Assembly: GCA_035525785.1 (NCBI GenBank)
Contig: DATLDQ010000130.1
Coordinates: 1-58,260, forward strand
Direction: 5' to 3'
Length of the DNA stretch: 58,260 nucleotides
Origin: CADEED01 sp035525785
GTDB taxonomy: Bacteria > Pseudomonadota > Gammaproteobacteria > Steroidobacterales > Steroidobacteraceae
Part shown: in pieces, positions 28,769-36,436 of the stretch
Numbering within the stretch: the first letter of the stretch is position 1
How the letters are laid out: each line of letters begins with the position of its first letter
The notes under the pieces: generated by a model
The model's database searches: none
What the model saw: the letters and a program-made list of their open reading frames with translations, nothing else
What the model was told of the DNA's origin: nothing
Made by a program: the position numbers and the translations under genes

Positions 28769-29995
28769 TCAGAGCGCCGCGACTTTCATGAGCGCGGTGC
28801 GGGTCGGCAGCAGCCGGTGGCTGAACGGCAGGATGGCAGCGCCGACGGCGGGTGCATCATCGGACAGCGCGGCGCGCGCGACCGGTGCGGTGGCGGGGAT
28901 GGTGGTGCCGTAGGTGGCCACGCGCTGGTTCAAACCATTGGCGATCTGGTCGACGATGCCGGCCGGCAGTCGGCCGCCGATAAGAATCACTTCGGGATTC
29001 ACCAGGCAGTTGATCGCGAGCACGGGGTCGATGAGCGCATCCACGGCCGACTCCACCCAGGCATCGATGATGGCCTGGCCGCTGTCCGGCAGCTCCGTGA
29101 GCTCGTGCGGCGCGGACACCTTGATGCCCTGCGCGGCGAGCCGGCTGTAGAGCGCCGACAACGACACGATATTCTGGATCTGCCGCTCGTGGCCTGACGC
29201 GTCGCGCCCGCGCAGCATGCCGAGCTCGCCGCTGCGGCCGGTCGCGCCGCGGAAATGGTTGCCGTCGATGACGAGACTGCCGCCGAGCGCCGCGGTGATC
29301 AGGATGTAGAAGAAAGTCTGGTGCTTCTTGCCGAGGCCGAACTGCATCTCGCCCATGGTCGCGGCGGCGGCATCATTCTCGACGAACACCGGCACGTGGA
29401 TGCTGCTGGTGAGCAGCGCGGCGACGTCTGTGGACGCCCAGATGCCGTAGTTGGCCGGCTGTTGCGGCAAGGTGGCGGCGCTCGGCATGTCGTCGGGCAG
29501 AGCGACGCCGACGCCCACCAGCCGCTCGCGGCCGATGCCCACCTTGGCGAGTAGTTTGCCCACCGATTTCGCGAAGAACTGCTCGACGTCCTTCGGCAGC
29601 GCGAAGTTGACCTCGCGCGAGGCACGCGCACGCACCCGGCCCTCGAAATCGAGCACGACCAGCGTGATGTGGTCGCGATCGACGTTGAGCCCGAGCGAAA
29701 ACCAGCTGTCGGGGTTGATGACGAGCTTGGTCGCGGGCTGGCCACGGCCACCGCGCCGGCGGCCAGCTTCCTGGATGAGGTTGTCGACCAGCAGGCGCTT
29801 GGTGATGTTGGCGATGGCTGGCGCCGTCAACCCGGTGATGGTGGCGAGCTCCGCGCGGGTTATCGGCCCGTTCACGCGGATCGCGTGCAGCGTGACGCGC
29901 TGGTTGTGATCGCCGGCGCGCTCGAGATTGGTGCCGGAGAGTCGCATCTCCTGGCCGTTCGAGCCACGAGAGGTGTTGCCCGAACGCTCGCTCAT
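28769..29995 (-). CDS. ROK-family transcriptional repressor
   Basis: A 408-residue NagC/Mlc/XylR-type regulator. The N-terminal winged helix reads PITRAELATITGLTAPAIAN (about residues 44-63), followed by RRRGGRGQPATKLVINP. A ROK sugar-binding domain follows, with VENDAAAATMGE, FYILITAALGGSLVIDG and GRSGELGMLRG. The zinc-cysteine cluster of ROK kinases is absent, as is common in repressor members. The ATG at 29995 overlaps the kinase stop (ATGA). It probably responds to the sugar handled by this operon and may bind the AT-rich palindrome upstream of the TonB receptor. The true start lies well inside the long open frame; upstream codons belong to the kinase gene. Confidence 0.88.
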   Translation of the reverse strand: MSERSGNTSRGSNGQEMRLSGTNLERAGDHNQRVTLHAIRVNGPITRAELATITGLTAPAIANITKRLLVDNLIQEAGRRRGGRGQPATKLVINPDSWFSLGLNVDRDHITLVVLDFEGRVRARASREVNFALPKDVEQFFAKSVGKLLAKVGIGRERLVGVGVALPDDMPSAATLPQQPANYGIWASTDVAALLTSSIHVPVFVENDAAAATMGEMQFGLGKKHQTFFYILITAALGGSLVIDGNHFRGATGRSGELGMLRGRDASGHERQIQNIVSLSALYSRLAAQGIKVSAPHELTELPDSGQAIIDAWVESAVDALIDPVLAINCLVNPEVILIGGRLPAGIVDQIANGLNQRVATYGTTIPATAPVARAALSDDAPAVGAAILPFSHRLLPTRTALMKVAAL

Positions 29996-30942
29996 CTCGA
30001 TGCCGCCGCGGCCACGGTGTGCGGCTTGCCGGCCGCGTGATGCTCCGCGTCCGCCGCCAGCGCGAGGGCGCCCAGGGGACCCGCCATCGTGCCGAGACCG
30101 GGCGGTACGATGAATTGCGCGATTTCCTCGGTGACTTCCGGCGCTTCGACGTAGCCGTTGAGGCTGCGCCTGAGCTCGTGCTGGATGCGCTCGAACAGGT
30201 GGGACTGCCCCGCCATCACTCCGCCACCGAGGAAGATGCGCTGCGGCGCCGTGGTCAGCACCATGGTGTGCAGTAGTTGGGCCAGGCCGTGCACGACGTA
30301 GTCCCAGGCCGGGTGGTCGGGCGACAGCTGCGCCGCGGGCTTGCCCGTGCGCTTCTCGATGGCGGGGCCCGAGGCCAGGCCTTCGATGCAGTCGCCATGG
30401 TAGGGGCACATGCCCTGGAAGGTGTCGCCGGCCTTGCGCGTCACGCGCACGTGGCCGAGCTCGGTGTGGTTCATGCCGAAGATCGAGCGGCCGCGGACGA
30501 TCGAGCCGACGCCGATGCCGGTGCCCACGGTGACGTACGCGAAATCGTCGAGGCCGCGGCCCGCGCCCCAGCGCCCTTCCGCGAGCGCCGCCCCATTGAC
30601 GTCGGTGTCGAAGCTCACGGGCAGCGCCAGCTTCTTGCCCAGGCGCTGCGCCACGTCGGTGTTGCGCCAGCCGGGCTTGGAGGTGGAGGTGATGTGGCCG
30701 TAGGTGGGCGAACCGGCCCGCAGGTCGACGGGGCCGAAGGATGCGATACCCAGCGCACGCGCCGGGCCATATTGGAGGCGCCAGCGCTCGAGCACTGCCT
30801 CGACCTGGCGCAGCGTCTCCTCGCGCTCGGCGGTCGGGAGGCGTTCCACGGCACGCACGTCATCGGGCCCTGTGCCGAGGATGCACACGCACTTCGTGCC
30901 GCCCAACTCGACACCGGCCAGTAGTTTGGTGGTGGGTGACAT
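29992..30942 (-). CDS. ROK-family sugar kinase, probably fructokinase
   Basis: A 316-residue kinase. VELGGTKCVCILG is the ATP phosphate loop, Asp114 in DTDVNGAAL is the catalytic base, and VTVGTGIGVGSIV is the second phosphate motif. His164, Cys179, His182 and Cys185 (GMCPYHGDCIEGLASG) form the ROK zinc site. The CPYHGDC form is shared with bacterial fructokinases such as those of Bacillus glucomannan and sucrose operons. Its start overlaps the stop of the halogenase-like gene and its own stop overlaps the ROK repressor start, so the three genes are tightly coupled. Fructose to fructose 6-phosphate is the likely reaction. Confidence 0.88.
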   Translation of the reverse strand: MSPTTKLLAGVELGGTKCVCILGTGPDDVRAVERLPTAEREETLRQVEAVLERWRLQYGPARALGIASFGPVDLRAGSPTYGHITSTSKPGWRNTDVAQRLGKKLALPVSFDTDVNGAALAEGRWGAGRGLDDFAYVTVGTGIGVGSIVRGRSIFGMNHTELGHVRVTRKAGDTFQGMCPYHGDCIEGLASGPAIEKRTGKPAAQLSPDHPAWDYVVHGLAQLLHTMVLTTAPQRIFLGGGVMAGQSHLFERIQHELRRSLNGYVEAPEVTEEIAQFIVPPGLGTMAGPLGALALAADAEHHAAGKPHTVAAAASR

Positions 30943-32489
30943 CAGCCCGCCGATGGCGACGGCGCGGCTGCGTTCGGGACGCGGCGCATGCCTGCGAGCC
31001 TGGCATTCGCCTGCGCGAAGAAACTGTCGTGCGTCGGCGCGGCGGCGGTGTCGGCGCTGACCTTCTGGCTGATGGCGAGCATCACGCGTTTGACCTGCTC
31101 ATAGTCGATGGTGTCCACCAGCGGGTCGTAGTCGCGGGGGATCACGCCCATGCCCTCGAAGATCCAGAACCAGTCGAGTTCGCCGAAGAGCTCGGGTTGC
31201 CGCAGGATGATGCGCCCCGCGGCGCGATACATCTCGATGCGCTGCGCCAGCGTGTCCGGAACGTCGTGCGCGGCGAAGTCTCGCCAGAACGGCGAGTCGT
31301 CGCGTCGCGTGAGACGGTAGTGCAGCAAAGTGAAGTCACGGATGCGCTCGAGCTCGTCGCCGATGATCGCGTTGTAGCTCGCTACGTGGGCCGGGTCAAA
31401 CTGCCGGTCGGGAAAATGATCGAGCAGATTGAACAATGCGTTGATGATGAGGTGGTGATCCGCGGCGGTGACCGGCTCGACGCAGCCGGCAGCCGCGCCC
31501 AGCGCCACGACGTTGCCGCGCCAGAATTCCGTGCGGCGGCCGTTGCCGAGACGACGCACGCGAGGCTCCGCCAGCGGATCGCCGACCACCGGCATCAGCT
31601 CCTTCAGTGCCTCGTCGTCACCCTGGTGCGCGCTGGAATATACCTGCCCGTGACTCACCACCTGCTGCAGCGCCATGCGCCATTGCCAGCCGGAAGGCCT
31701 GGCCGTGTTCTGCACATAAGGCGCACGCACGTCGGCGAGCGACCCGGGCACGCTCACTTCACGATCGCAGGGCAGCCACTTCGACCAGTCCTGCCAGCCG
31801 GTGCCGAGGATCTCGCCGATGACCTGGGCGCGCGACCCGGTGCAGTCGATGTAGAGGTCGGCGCGCAGCGAGCTGCCGTCCTCGAACTGCAGCTCGTCGA
31901 CCAGGCCGTCTTCGCGGCGCGTGGCGCCGACTAACTTCCGCTCGAGGCGGATGACGCCGCCGCGTTCCGCGACGCTGCGCACGAGGCGCGTGTACAGCGC
32001 GCCGTCGACGTTCAGTGCGTAACGCAGGTTCGGCGCGACGCCCAGCGAATTGCCGGGGAAAATGAAACGGTTGGCCTGGCCGAACGAGATTTCCTGGCTG
32101 AACAGGTCGATGCGCAGCTTGGGCGGCTGCGTGCGAGCCTTGTGCCAGAAATGGTAGAACGGCCGACGTTCGATGAGAGCGCCGAAGGCGCCGAACGGAT
32201 GCCAGAACGTCTCCCCGCGCGCGGACCAGTCGTGAAAACGCGTGCCCAGCGAGTAGGTTGACTGCGTCTTGTTGATGAACTCGTTCTGGTCGAGCCCGAG
32301 GTAGCGCACCAGCTCGAGAACGGTCGGCAAGGTGGCTTCGGCATGTCCTGGAGACAACACCTCTGGCGCGTCGACGACATGGATCGAGCAGTGCCCGCCT
32401 AGCTTGCGATTCAACATGGCGGCGGCAGTCCACCCGGCGGAGCCGCCCCCGACGACGGCAACTCGCCTGATTCTTCGATCCGGTTCCAT
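30942..32489 (-). CDS. Divergent tryptophan-halogenase-family flavoprotein lacking the catalytic residues
   Basis: A 515-residue homologue of the two halogenase-like proteins. The FAD loop is kept (VAVVGGGSAGWTAAA), but other hallmarks are changed. VGVGEAT is replaced by SPGHAEATLP. The catalytic Lys is Ser80 (STYSLGTRF where the paralogues have FKLGIEF or CKLGIEF). GWxWxIP is GWQWRMA, and EPLEST is EPVTAA, which removes the Glu-Ser pair. It probably binds flavin but should not form the chloramine or hypohalous intermediate. It is the first gene of the operon with fructokinase, ROK repressor, permease and AGE enzyme, and is divergent from the GH3 gene. A regulatory or different oxidative role is possible; unknown. 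Confidence 0.82.
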   Translation of the reverse strand: MEPDRRIRRVAVVGGGSAGWTAAAMLNRKLGGHCSIHVVDAPEVLSPGHAEATLPTVLELVRYLGLDQNEFINKTQSTYSLGTRFHDWSARGETFWHPFGAFGALIERRPFYHFWHKARTQPPKLRIDLFSQEISFGQANRFIFPGNSLGVAPNLRYALNVDGALYTRLVRSVAERGGVIRLERKLVGATRREDGLVDELQFEDGSSLRADLYIDCTGSRAQVIGEILGTGWQDWSKWLPCDREVSVPGSLADVRAPYVQNTARPSGWQWRMALQQVVSHGQVYSSAHQGDDEALKELMPVVGDPLAEPRVRRLGNGRRTEFWRGNVVALGAAAGCVEPVTAADHHLIINALFNLLDHFPDRQFDPAHVASYNAIIGDELERIRDFTLLHYRLTRRDDSPFWRDFAAHDVPDTLAQRIEMYRAAGRIILRQPELFGELDWFWIFEGMGVIPRDYDPLVDTIDYEQVKRVMLAISQKVSADTAAAPTHDSFFAQANARLAGMRRVPNAAAPSPSAG

Positions 32490-32639
32490 TCTTCTTTGAG
32501 CCCCCTGCCCGATGGCGCGGCGAGGCTAGCTGTGCGAACTGAAACCTGTCAATTAAACGCGCGCCATTACTTGAACTTTGGCTCGAATTCCGGCGAAAGA
32601 CAGCATAGGCTGTCCGCGCCCAAAAACAGGAGTTTTTCG

Positions 32640-35213
32640 ATGTCCCCTTCCCTGTCCATTGTCCGAAAGACTGGCGTGGCCGTCACGCTGCTCGCGCCCA
32701 TCCTGTTGATGTACGGCTGCGAAAAAGCCGCCGACGACAAGCCTGCCGCCCCCGCCGCCAAGGCGGAAGATCCCGCAGCCGTGCACCCCGAGGTCTGGCC
32801 TTCGCCGAAGTGGCCGTTCGCGAAGGACGCCGCGCTCGAGGAGAAGGTCGCCGCGCTGCTCAAGAAGATGACGGTCGAAGAAAAGGTCGGCCAGGTGATC
32901 CAGGGCGACATCTGCTGCATCAAGCCCGAGGACATGAAGAAGTATCACCTGGGCTCCATCCTCGCCGGCGGCGGTTCCTCGCCTGGCAACAACGAGCGCT
33001 CCCCCGCGAAGGACTGGCTGCGGCTCGCGGATGAGTTCTACGACGCCTCCGTCGACACCAGCAACGGCGGGGTCGGCGTACCGATGATCTGGGGCATCGA
33101 CGCCATGCACGGTCACAGCAACATCGTCGGCGCCGTGCTCTTCCCGCACAACGTGGGCCTGGGCGCCACGCACAACCCCAAGTTGTTAGGGGACATCGCG
33201 CGCGTCACCGCCGAGCAGGTGCGTACCACCGGCATCGAGTGGACCTTCGCGCCCACCGTGACCGTGCCGCAGGACGATCGTTGGGGCCGCGCCTACGAAG
33301 GCTACTCGGAGGATCCGAAGCTCGTGGCTTCTTATGCCGGCGAGTTCGTGAAGGGCCTGCAGGGCGACCCGGCCTCACCCGACTTCCTCAAGGGTCCGCA
33401 CGTCATTTCGTCGACCAAGCACTTCCTGGCCGATGGCGGTACCGAGAATGGCCGCGACCAGGGCGACTCCAAGGCTTCGGAGACCGAGCTGCGCGACATC
33501 CACAACGCGGGCTACGTACCGGCCATCGAGGCCGGCGTGCAGACCGTGATGATCTCGTTCTCGAGCTGGCAGGGGCAGAAGCTCAGCGGCCACAAGGGCC
33601 TCATCACCGACGTACTCAAGAAGCGCATGAATTTCGATGGCTTCACCGTCGGTGACTGGAATGGCCACGGCCAGGTGAAGGGCTGCACCAACGACAATTG
33701 CCCGCAGGCTTTCAACGCCGGCATGGACATGTTCATGGCGCCCGACAGCTGGAAGGGTCTCTACGAGAACACGCTCAAGCAGGTCAAGGACGGCACCATC
33801 TCCATGGAGCGTCTCGACGAAGCCGTGACCCGCATCCTGCGCGTGAAGTATCGCCTCGGTGTGTTCGATGGCTTGAAGCCCTCGAAGCGCCCGCTGGGCG
33901 GCGACTTCAAGATGCTGGCCTCGCCCGAGCAGCGCGCCATCGCGCGTGACGCCGTGCGCCAGTCGCTGGTGCTGCTTAAGAACAACGGTGGCCTGCTGCC
34001 GCTCGCGGCTAACAAGCACGTGCTGGTCACGGGCGACGGCGCCGACAACATCAGCAAGCAGAACGGCGGCTGGACCATCACCTGGCAGGGCACGGGTCTC
34101 AACAACGCGGACTTCCCCGGCGCCACCTCGGTGTTCGGCGGTGTGAAGGCCGCGGTAAAGGCCGGCGGCGGCTCGGCGGAGATCTCCAGCGACGGCAGCT
34201 TCAAGAAGAAGCCCGACTACGCCATCGTGGTGTTCGGCGAGAATCCGTACGCGGAATTCCAGGGCGACCTCAAGGTCCAGACGCTGCCGGGTTCGATGAC
34301 CCAGCACCTCGAGATCATGAAGAAGCTGCAGGACGAAAAGATCCCGGTGGTCGCCGTGCTCTTCTCCGGCCGGCCGCTCTGGCAGAACCGGGAGCTGAAC
34401 CTCGCGAACGCGTATGTCGCGGCCTGGCTGCCCGGCACCGAAGGCGGCGGCATCGCCGACGTGCTGTTCCGCAAGGCGGATGGCTCGGTCAACTACGACT
34501 TCACGGGCAAGCTCTCGTATAGCTGGCCGCGTGACGCCACGGGCAAACCGCTCAACGTGAACCACGAGCCCTACGATCCGCTGTTCGCGTTCGGCTTCGG
34601 TCTCACGTACGCGCAGGGCGCAGAGCTCGCGGCACTGCCGGAAGATCCGGGAATTCCCGCGGAGCTCATGACCACGGGTTCGTACTTCGACAAGGGCCTG
34701 CCCGTGCAGCCCTGGTCGTTGCGCGTGTCGAACGGTCCTGACTCCACGCGCATCACCACGACGCCCGCCGAAGCCATCGGTGGCCGCGTGAAGATCACCT
34801 CGGTCGATGACCTGGTGCAGGAAGGCGCGCGCCGGTTCGTGTTCGATGGCAGCGGTCCCGCGACCGTCTCCATCACCAGCGAGGGTGCGGTCGACATTTC
34901 GCGCGAGACCAATGGCGACGTGATGCTTCTGGTGCGCGTGCGTCGCGACGCGCAAGCGCCCAAGGACGTCACCATCGGCATGAGCTGCGGCGCCAACTGC
35001 GGCGGCACGCTGCCCGTCGCCGACACCCTCAACAGCCTGCCGGCCGGCAAGTTCACTACGCTCGGCATCATGCTCAAGTGCTTCCAGAAAGCTGGTGTGG
35101 ATGTGAGCAAGGTGGACGGCGCGATCGCGATCGCCTCGTCCGGCAAGCTGGACGTGTCTTTCTCGCAGGTGAAGCTCGGCACCGTGGCCGACAAGACCCA
35201 CGCCTGCAATTAG
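32640..35213 (+). CDS. Glycoside hydrolase family 3 beta-glucosidase, predicted lipoprotein
   Basis: An 857-residue enzyme with a lipoprotein signal (MYGC, about residue 24). The GH3 N-terminal barrel (about 70-400) contains IWGIDAMHGHSNIVGAVLFP and SSTKHFLADGGTENGRDQGD. The nucleophile is Asp339 in GFTVGDWNGHG. The C-terminal GH3 domain (about 430-650) has VRQSLVLLKNNGGLLPL, and a further beta-rich region follows to the end. This matches exo-acting beta-glucosidase/1,4-beta-glucosidases of proteobacteria. The ATG at 32640 follows ACAGGAG; an earlier in-frame ATG would precede the signal peptide with 48 unlikely residues. It would release glucose from beta-glucans or glucomannan oligosaccharides in the periplasm or outer membrane. 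Confidence 0.92.
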   Translation: MSPSLSIVRKTGVAVTLLAPILLMYGCEKAADDKPAAPAAKAEDPAAVHPEVWPSPKWPFAKDAALEEKVAALLKKMTVEEKVGQVIQGDICCIKPEDMKKYHLGSILAGGGSSPGNNERSPAKDWLRLADEFYDASVDTSNGGVGVPMIWGIDAMHGHSNIVGAVLFPHNVGLGATHNPKLLGDIARVTAEQVRTTGIEWTFAPTVTVPQDDRWGRAYEGYSEDPKLVASYAGEFVKGLQGDPASPDFLKGPHVISSTKHFLADGGTENGRDQGDSKASETELRDIHNAGYVPAIEAGVQTVMISFSSWQGQKLSGHKGLITDVLKKRMNFDGFTVGDWNGHGQVKGCTNDNCPQAFNAGMDMFMAPDSWKGLYENTLKQVKDGTISMERLDEAVTRILRVKYRLGVFDGLKPSKRPLGGDFKMLASPEQRAIARDAVRQSLVLLKNNGGLLPLAANKHVLVTGDGADNISKQNGGWTITWQGTGLNNADFPGATSVFGGVKAAVKAGGGSAEISSDGSFKKKPDYAIVVFGENPYAEFQGDLKVQTLPGSMTQHLEIMKKLQDEKIPVVAVLFSGRPLWQNRELNLANAYVAAWLPGTEGGGIADVLFRKADGSVNYDFTGKLSYSWPRDATGKPLNVNHEPYDPLFAFGFGLTYAQGAELAALPEDPGIPAELMTTGSYFDKGLPVQPWSLRVSNGPDSTRITTTPAEAIGGRVKITSVDDLVQEGARRFVFDGSGPATVSITSEGAVDISRETNGDVMLLVRVRRDAQAPKDVTIGMSCGANCGGTLPVADTLNSLPAGKFTTLGIMLKCFQKAGVDVSKVDGAIAIASSGKLDVSFSQVKLGTVADKTHACN

Positions 35214-35230
35214 CGCGGACTCGGATGTGT

Positions 35231-35255
35231 GGGGACAGGCTTGAAGTCTGTCCCC
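35231..35255. repeat. REP-like palindrome, intergenic copy
   Basis: Arms GGGGACAGGCTT and AAGTCTGTCCCC around one base, 17 nt after the GH3 stop and ahead of the convergent DksA-like gene. Same family as the copies at 292, 35606 and 50509. Could fold as a transcript-end hairpin, but no T-tract follows. Confidence 0.8.
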
Positions 35256-35273
35256 ACTCGTTCGGCGGCCTGA

Positions 35274-35540
35274 CTACCGCAGCTGGCTGTCCTTGCTGCC
35301 GCGCCGGTTGTAACCGGCGTTGTTCACGATGTCCTTGTCTTCGGCTTCCTGGCAGGTAACGCACAGCCGCACACCCGGGATCGCGGCGCGCCGCGCGTCC
35401 GGAATGCGCGCACCGCAGCCCGCGCACGACTCCAGCGACTCACCCGACGGCAAGCGGCTCTGCGCACGCTTGATGCCGTCCTTGATGGTCGCGTCGATCT
35501 GATCCTGTTCCGCGCCTTCGCGCGCCCAGCCGGTAGCCAT
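35274..35540 (-). CDS. DksA/TraR-type C4 zinc-finger protein
   Basis: An 88-residue protein with four cysteines, Cys39-x2-Cys42 (CAGCGARIP) and Cys60-x2-Cys63 (CVTCQEAED), arranged as in the short DksA/TraR family (YbiI-like). The N-terminal half (EQDQIDATIKDGIKRAQSRL) is a charged helix. Short members lack the long coiled coil of DksA, and only some act on RNA polymerase. It is monocistronic between two groups of REP-like palindromes. Start at ATG 35540. Confidence 0.85.
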   Translation of the reverse strand: MATGWAREGAEQDQIDATIKDGIKRAQSRLPSGESLESCAGCGARIPDARRAAIPGVRLCVTCQEAEDKDIVNNAGYNRRGSKDSQLR

Positions 35541-35605
35541 CGGTCAATAGTGCTGCCGCCAGCGGGGATTGCAACCGGGGGAGACCGAGGTCAGTGCGGG
35601 TCGTG

Positions 35606-35670
35606 GACGAGTGGGGACAGACTGAAGTCAGTCCATGACGAGTGGGGACAGACTGAAGTCAGTCCCCACT
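35606..35670. repeat. Tandem pair of REP-like palindromes
   Basis: A 29-base unit beginning GACGAGTGGGGACAG and ending GAAGTCAGTCC occurs at 35606-35634 and again, identical, at 35637-35665, with 2 nt between. The second copy continues to a full palindrome (AGTGGGGAC at 35641 to GTCCCCACT at 35670). It abuts the TAG stop of the SGNH gene, so it lies at that transcript's end. Confidence 0.85.
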
Positions 35671-36436
35671 ATTTTATTGCTGCAGCGATGGCCTGCTCGG
35701 CGACGGGTCGCATCACGGCGTAGCCTTCCTCTGACGGATGCACTTCGTCGGTGGCCAGGCCGGGCTTCATGCCGCCCTTCCCGTTCGACATGGCGGAGTG
35801 GTAGTCCGCGTAGACCGCGCCCGTGGCCTTCGCGTACCCGCTGATCCAGCCGTTCAGCGCGATGATGGTGCTGGCGGTCTCGAGCCCCTGCCGCCACGGG
35901 AAAAACGCCGCTGGCGGGATCGACGCCAGCACCACGCGGATTTTGTTGGCACGCGCGATGTCGCTCAGCGCCATGATGTTGCGCTTGGTGTCGTCCGCGC
36001 TCATCGGCCCGGTGTTGAAGGCTATGTCGTTGGTGCCCGCCATGATGTGGACCACCCTGGGAAAGAGGTCGACGACGTCGGCGCGCATGCGCACCAGCAT
36101 CTGCGGCGTGGTCTGCGCGCTGATGCCGCGGCACACATTGCCCTTCGCGAAGAAATCCGGCTGCTTCTCGCGCCAGCCCTCGGTGATGGAATCGCCGAGG
36201 AACACTGCAGTCACCTTGGTCTTGCTGGCGATGATCTGCGCATTCTCGTCGCGATAACGCGCGAGCCAGGCCCAGTCCGTGAGCAGGCGTTCGGGCTCGA
36301 GCGCCGGCGGCGTGCCGGGCTTCTTGACACAGACTTCCTCGCCGAGCGCCGGCATCGCGAGCGGCAGCGTCAACCCCGCACCGATCGACCCGGCGATCAC
36401 CGAACGACGATTCACGAGACTCGACCGGATTTTCAT
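35669..36436 (-). CDS. Exported SGNH/GDSL-family hydrolase (esterase)
   Basis: A 255-residue secreted hydrolase. A twin-arginine signal (NRRSVIAGSIGAGL, residues 9-22) ends near Ala-Leu-Gly at 30-32. Blocks are Ser83 in FLGDSITEGW, Gly104 in CRGISAQ, Asn136 in AGTNDI, and Asp230/His233 in DEVHPSEEGY: a full SGNH catalytic set. The start overlaps the stop of the MFS sugar porter (ATGA), so the two are co-translated. In a glycan locus such enzymes are often carbohydrate deacetylases or sialate-type esterases, which fits removal of acetyl groups from hemicellulose; that is inference. A longer open frame on the same strand, shifted, is a shadow. Confidence 0.88.
   Translation of the reverse strand: MKIRSSLVNRRSVIAGSIGAGLTLPLAMPALGEEVCVKKPGTPPALEPERLLTDWAWLARYRDENAQIIASKTKVTAVFLGDSITEGWREKQPDFFAKGNVCRGISAQTTPQMLVRMRADVVDLFPRVVHIMAGTNDIAFNTGPMSADDTKRNIMALSDIARANKIRVVLASIPPAAFFPWRQGLETASTIIALNGWISGYAKATGAVYADYHSAMSNGKGGMKPGLATDEVHPSEEGYAVMRPVAEQAIAAAIK

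Noticed and set aside
33375..35201. 608-codon minus-strand frame opposite the GH3 gene
   Set aside because: Shadow frame; the GH3 protein has full catalytic motifs and a lipoprotein signal on the other strand.
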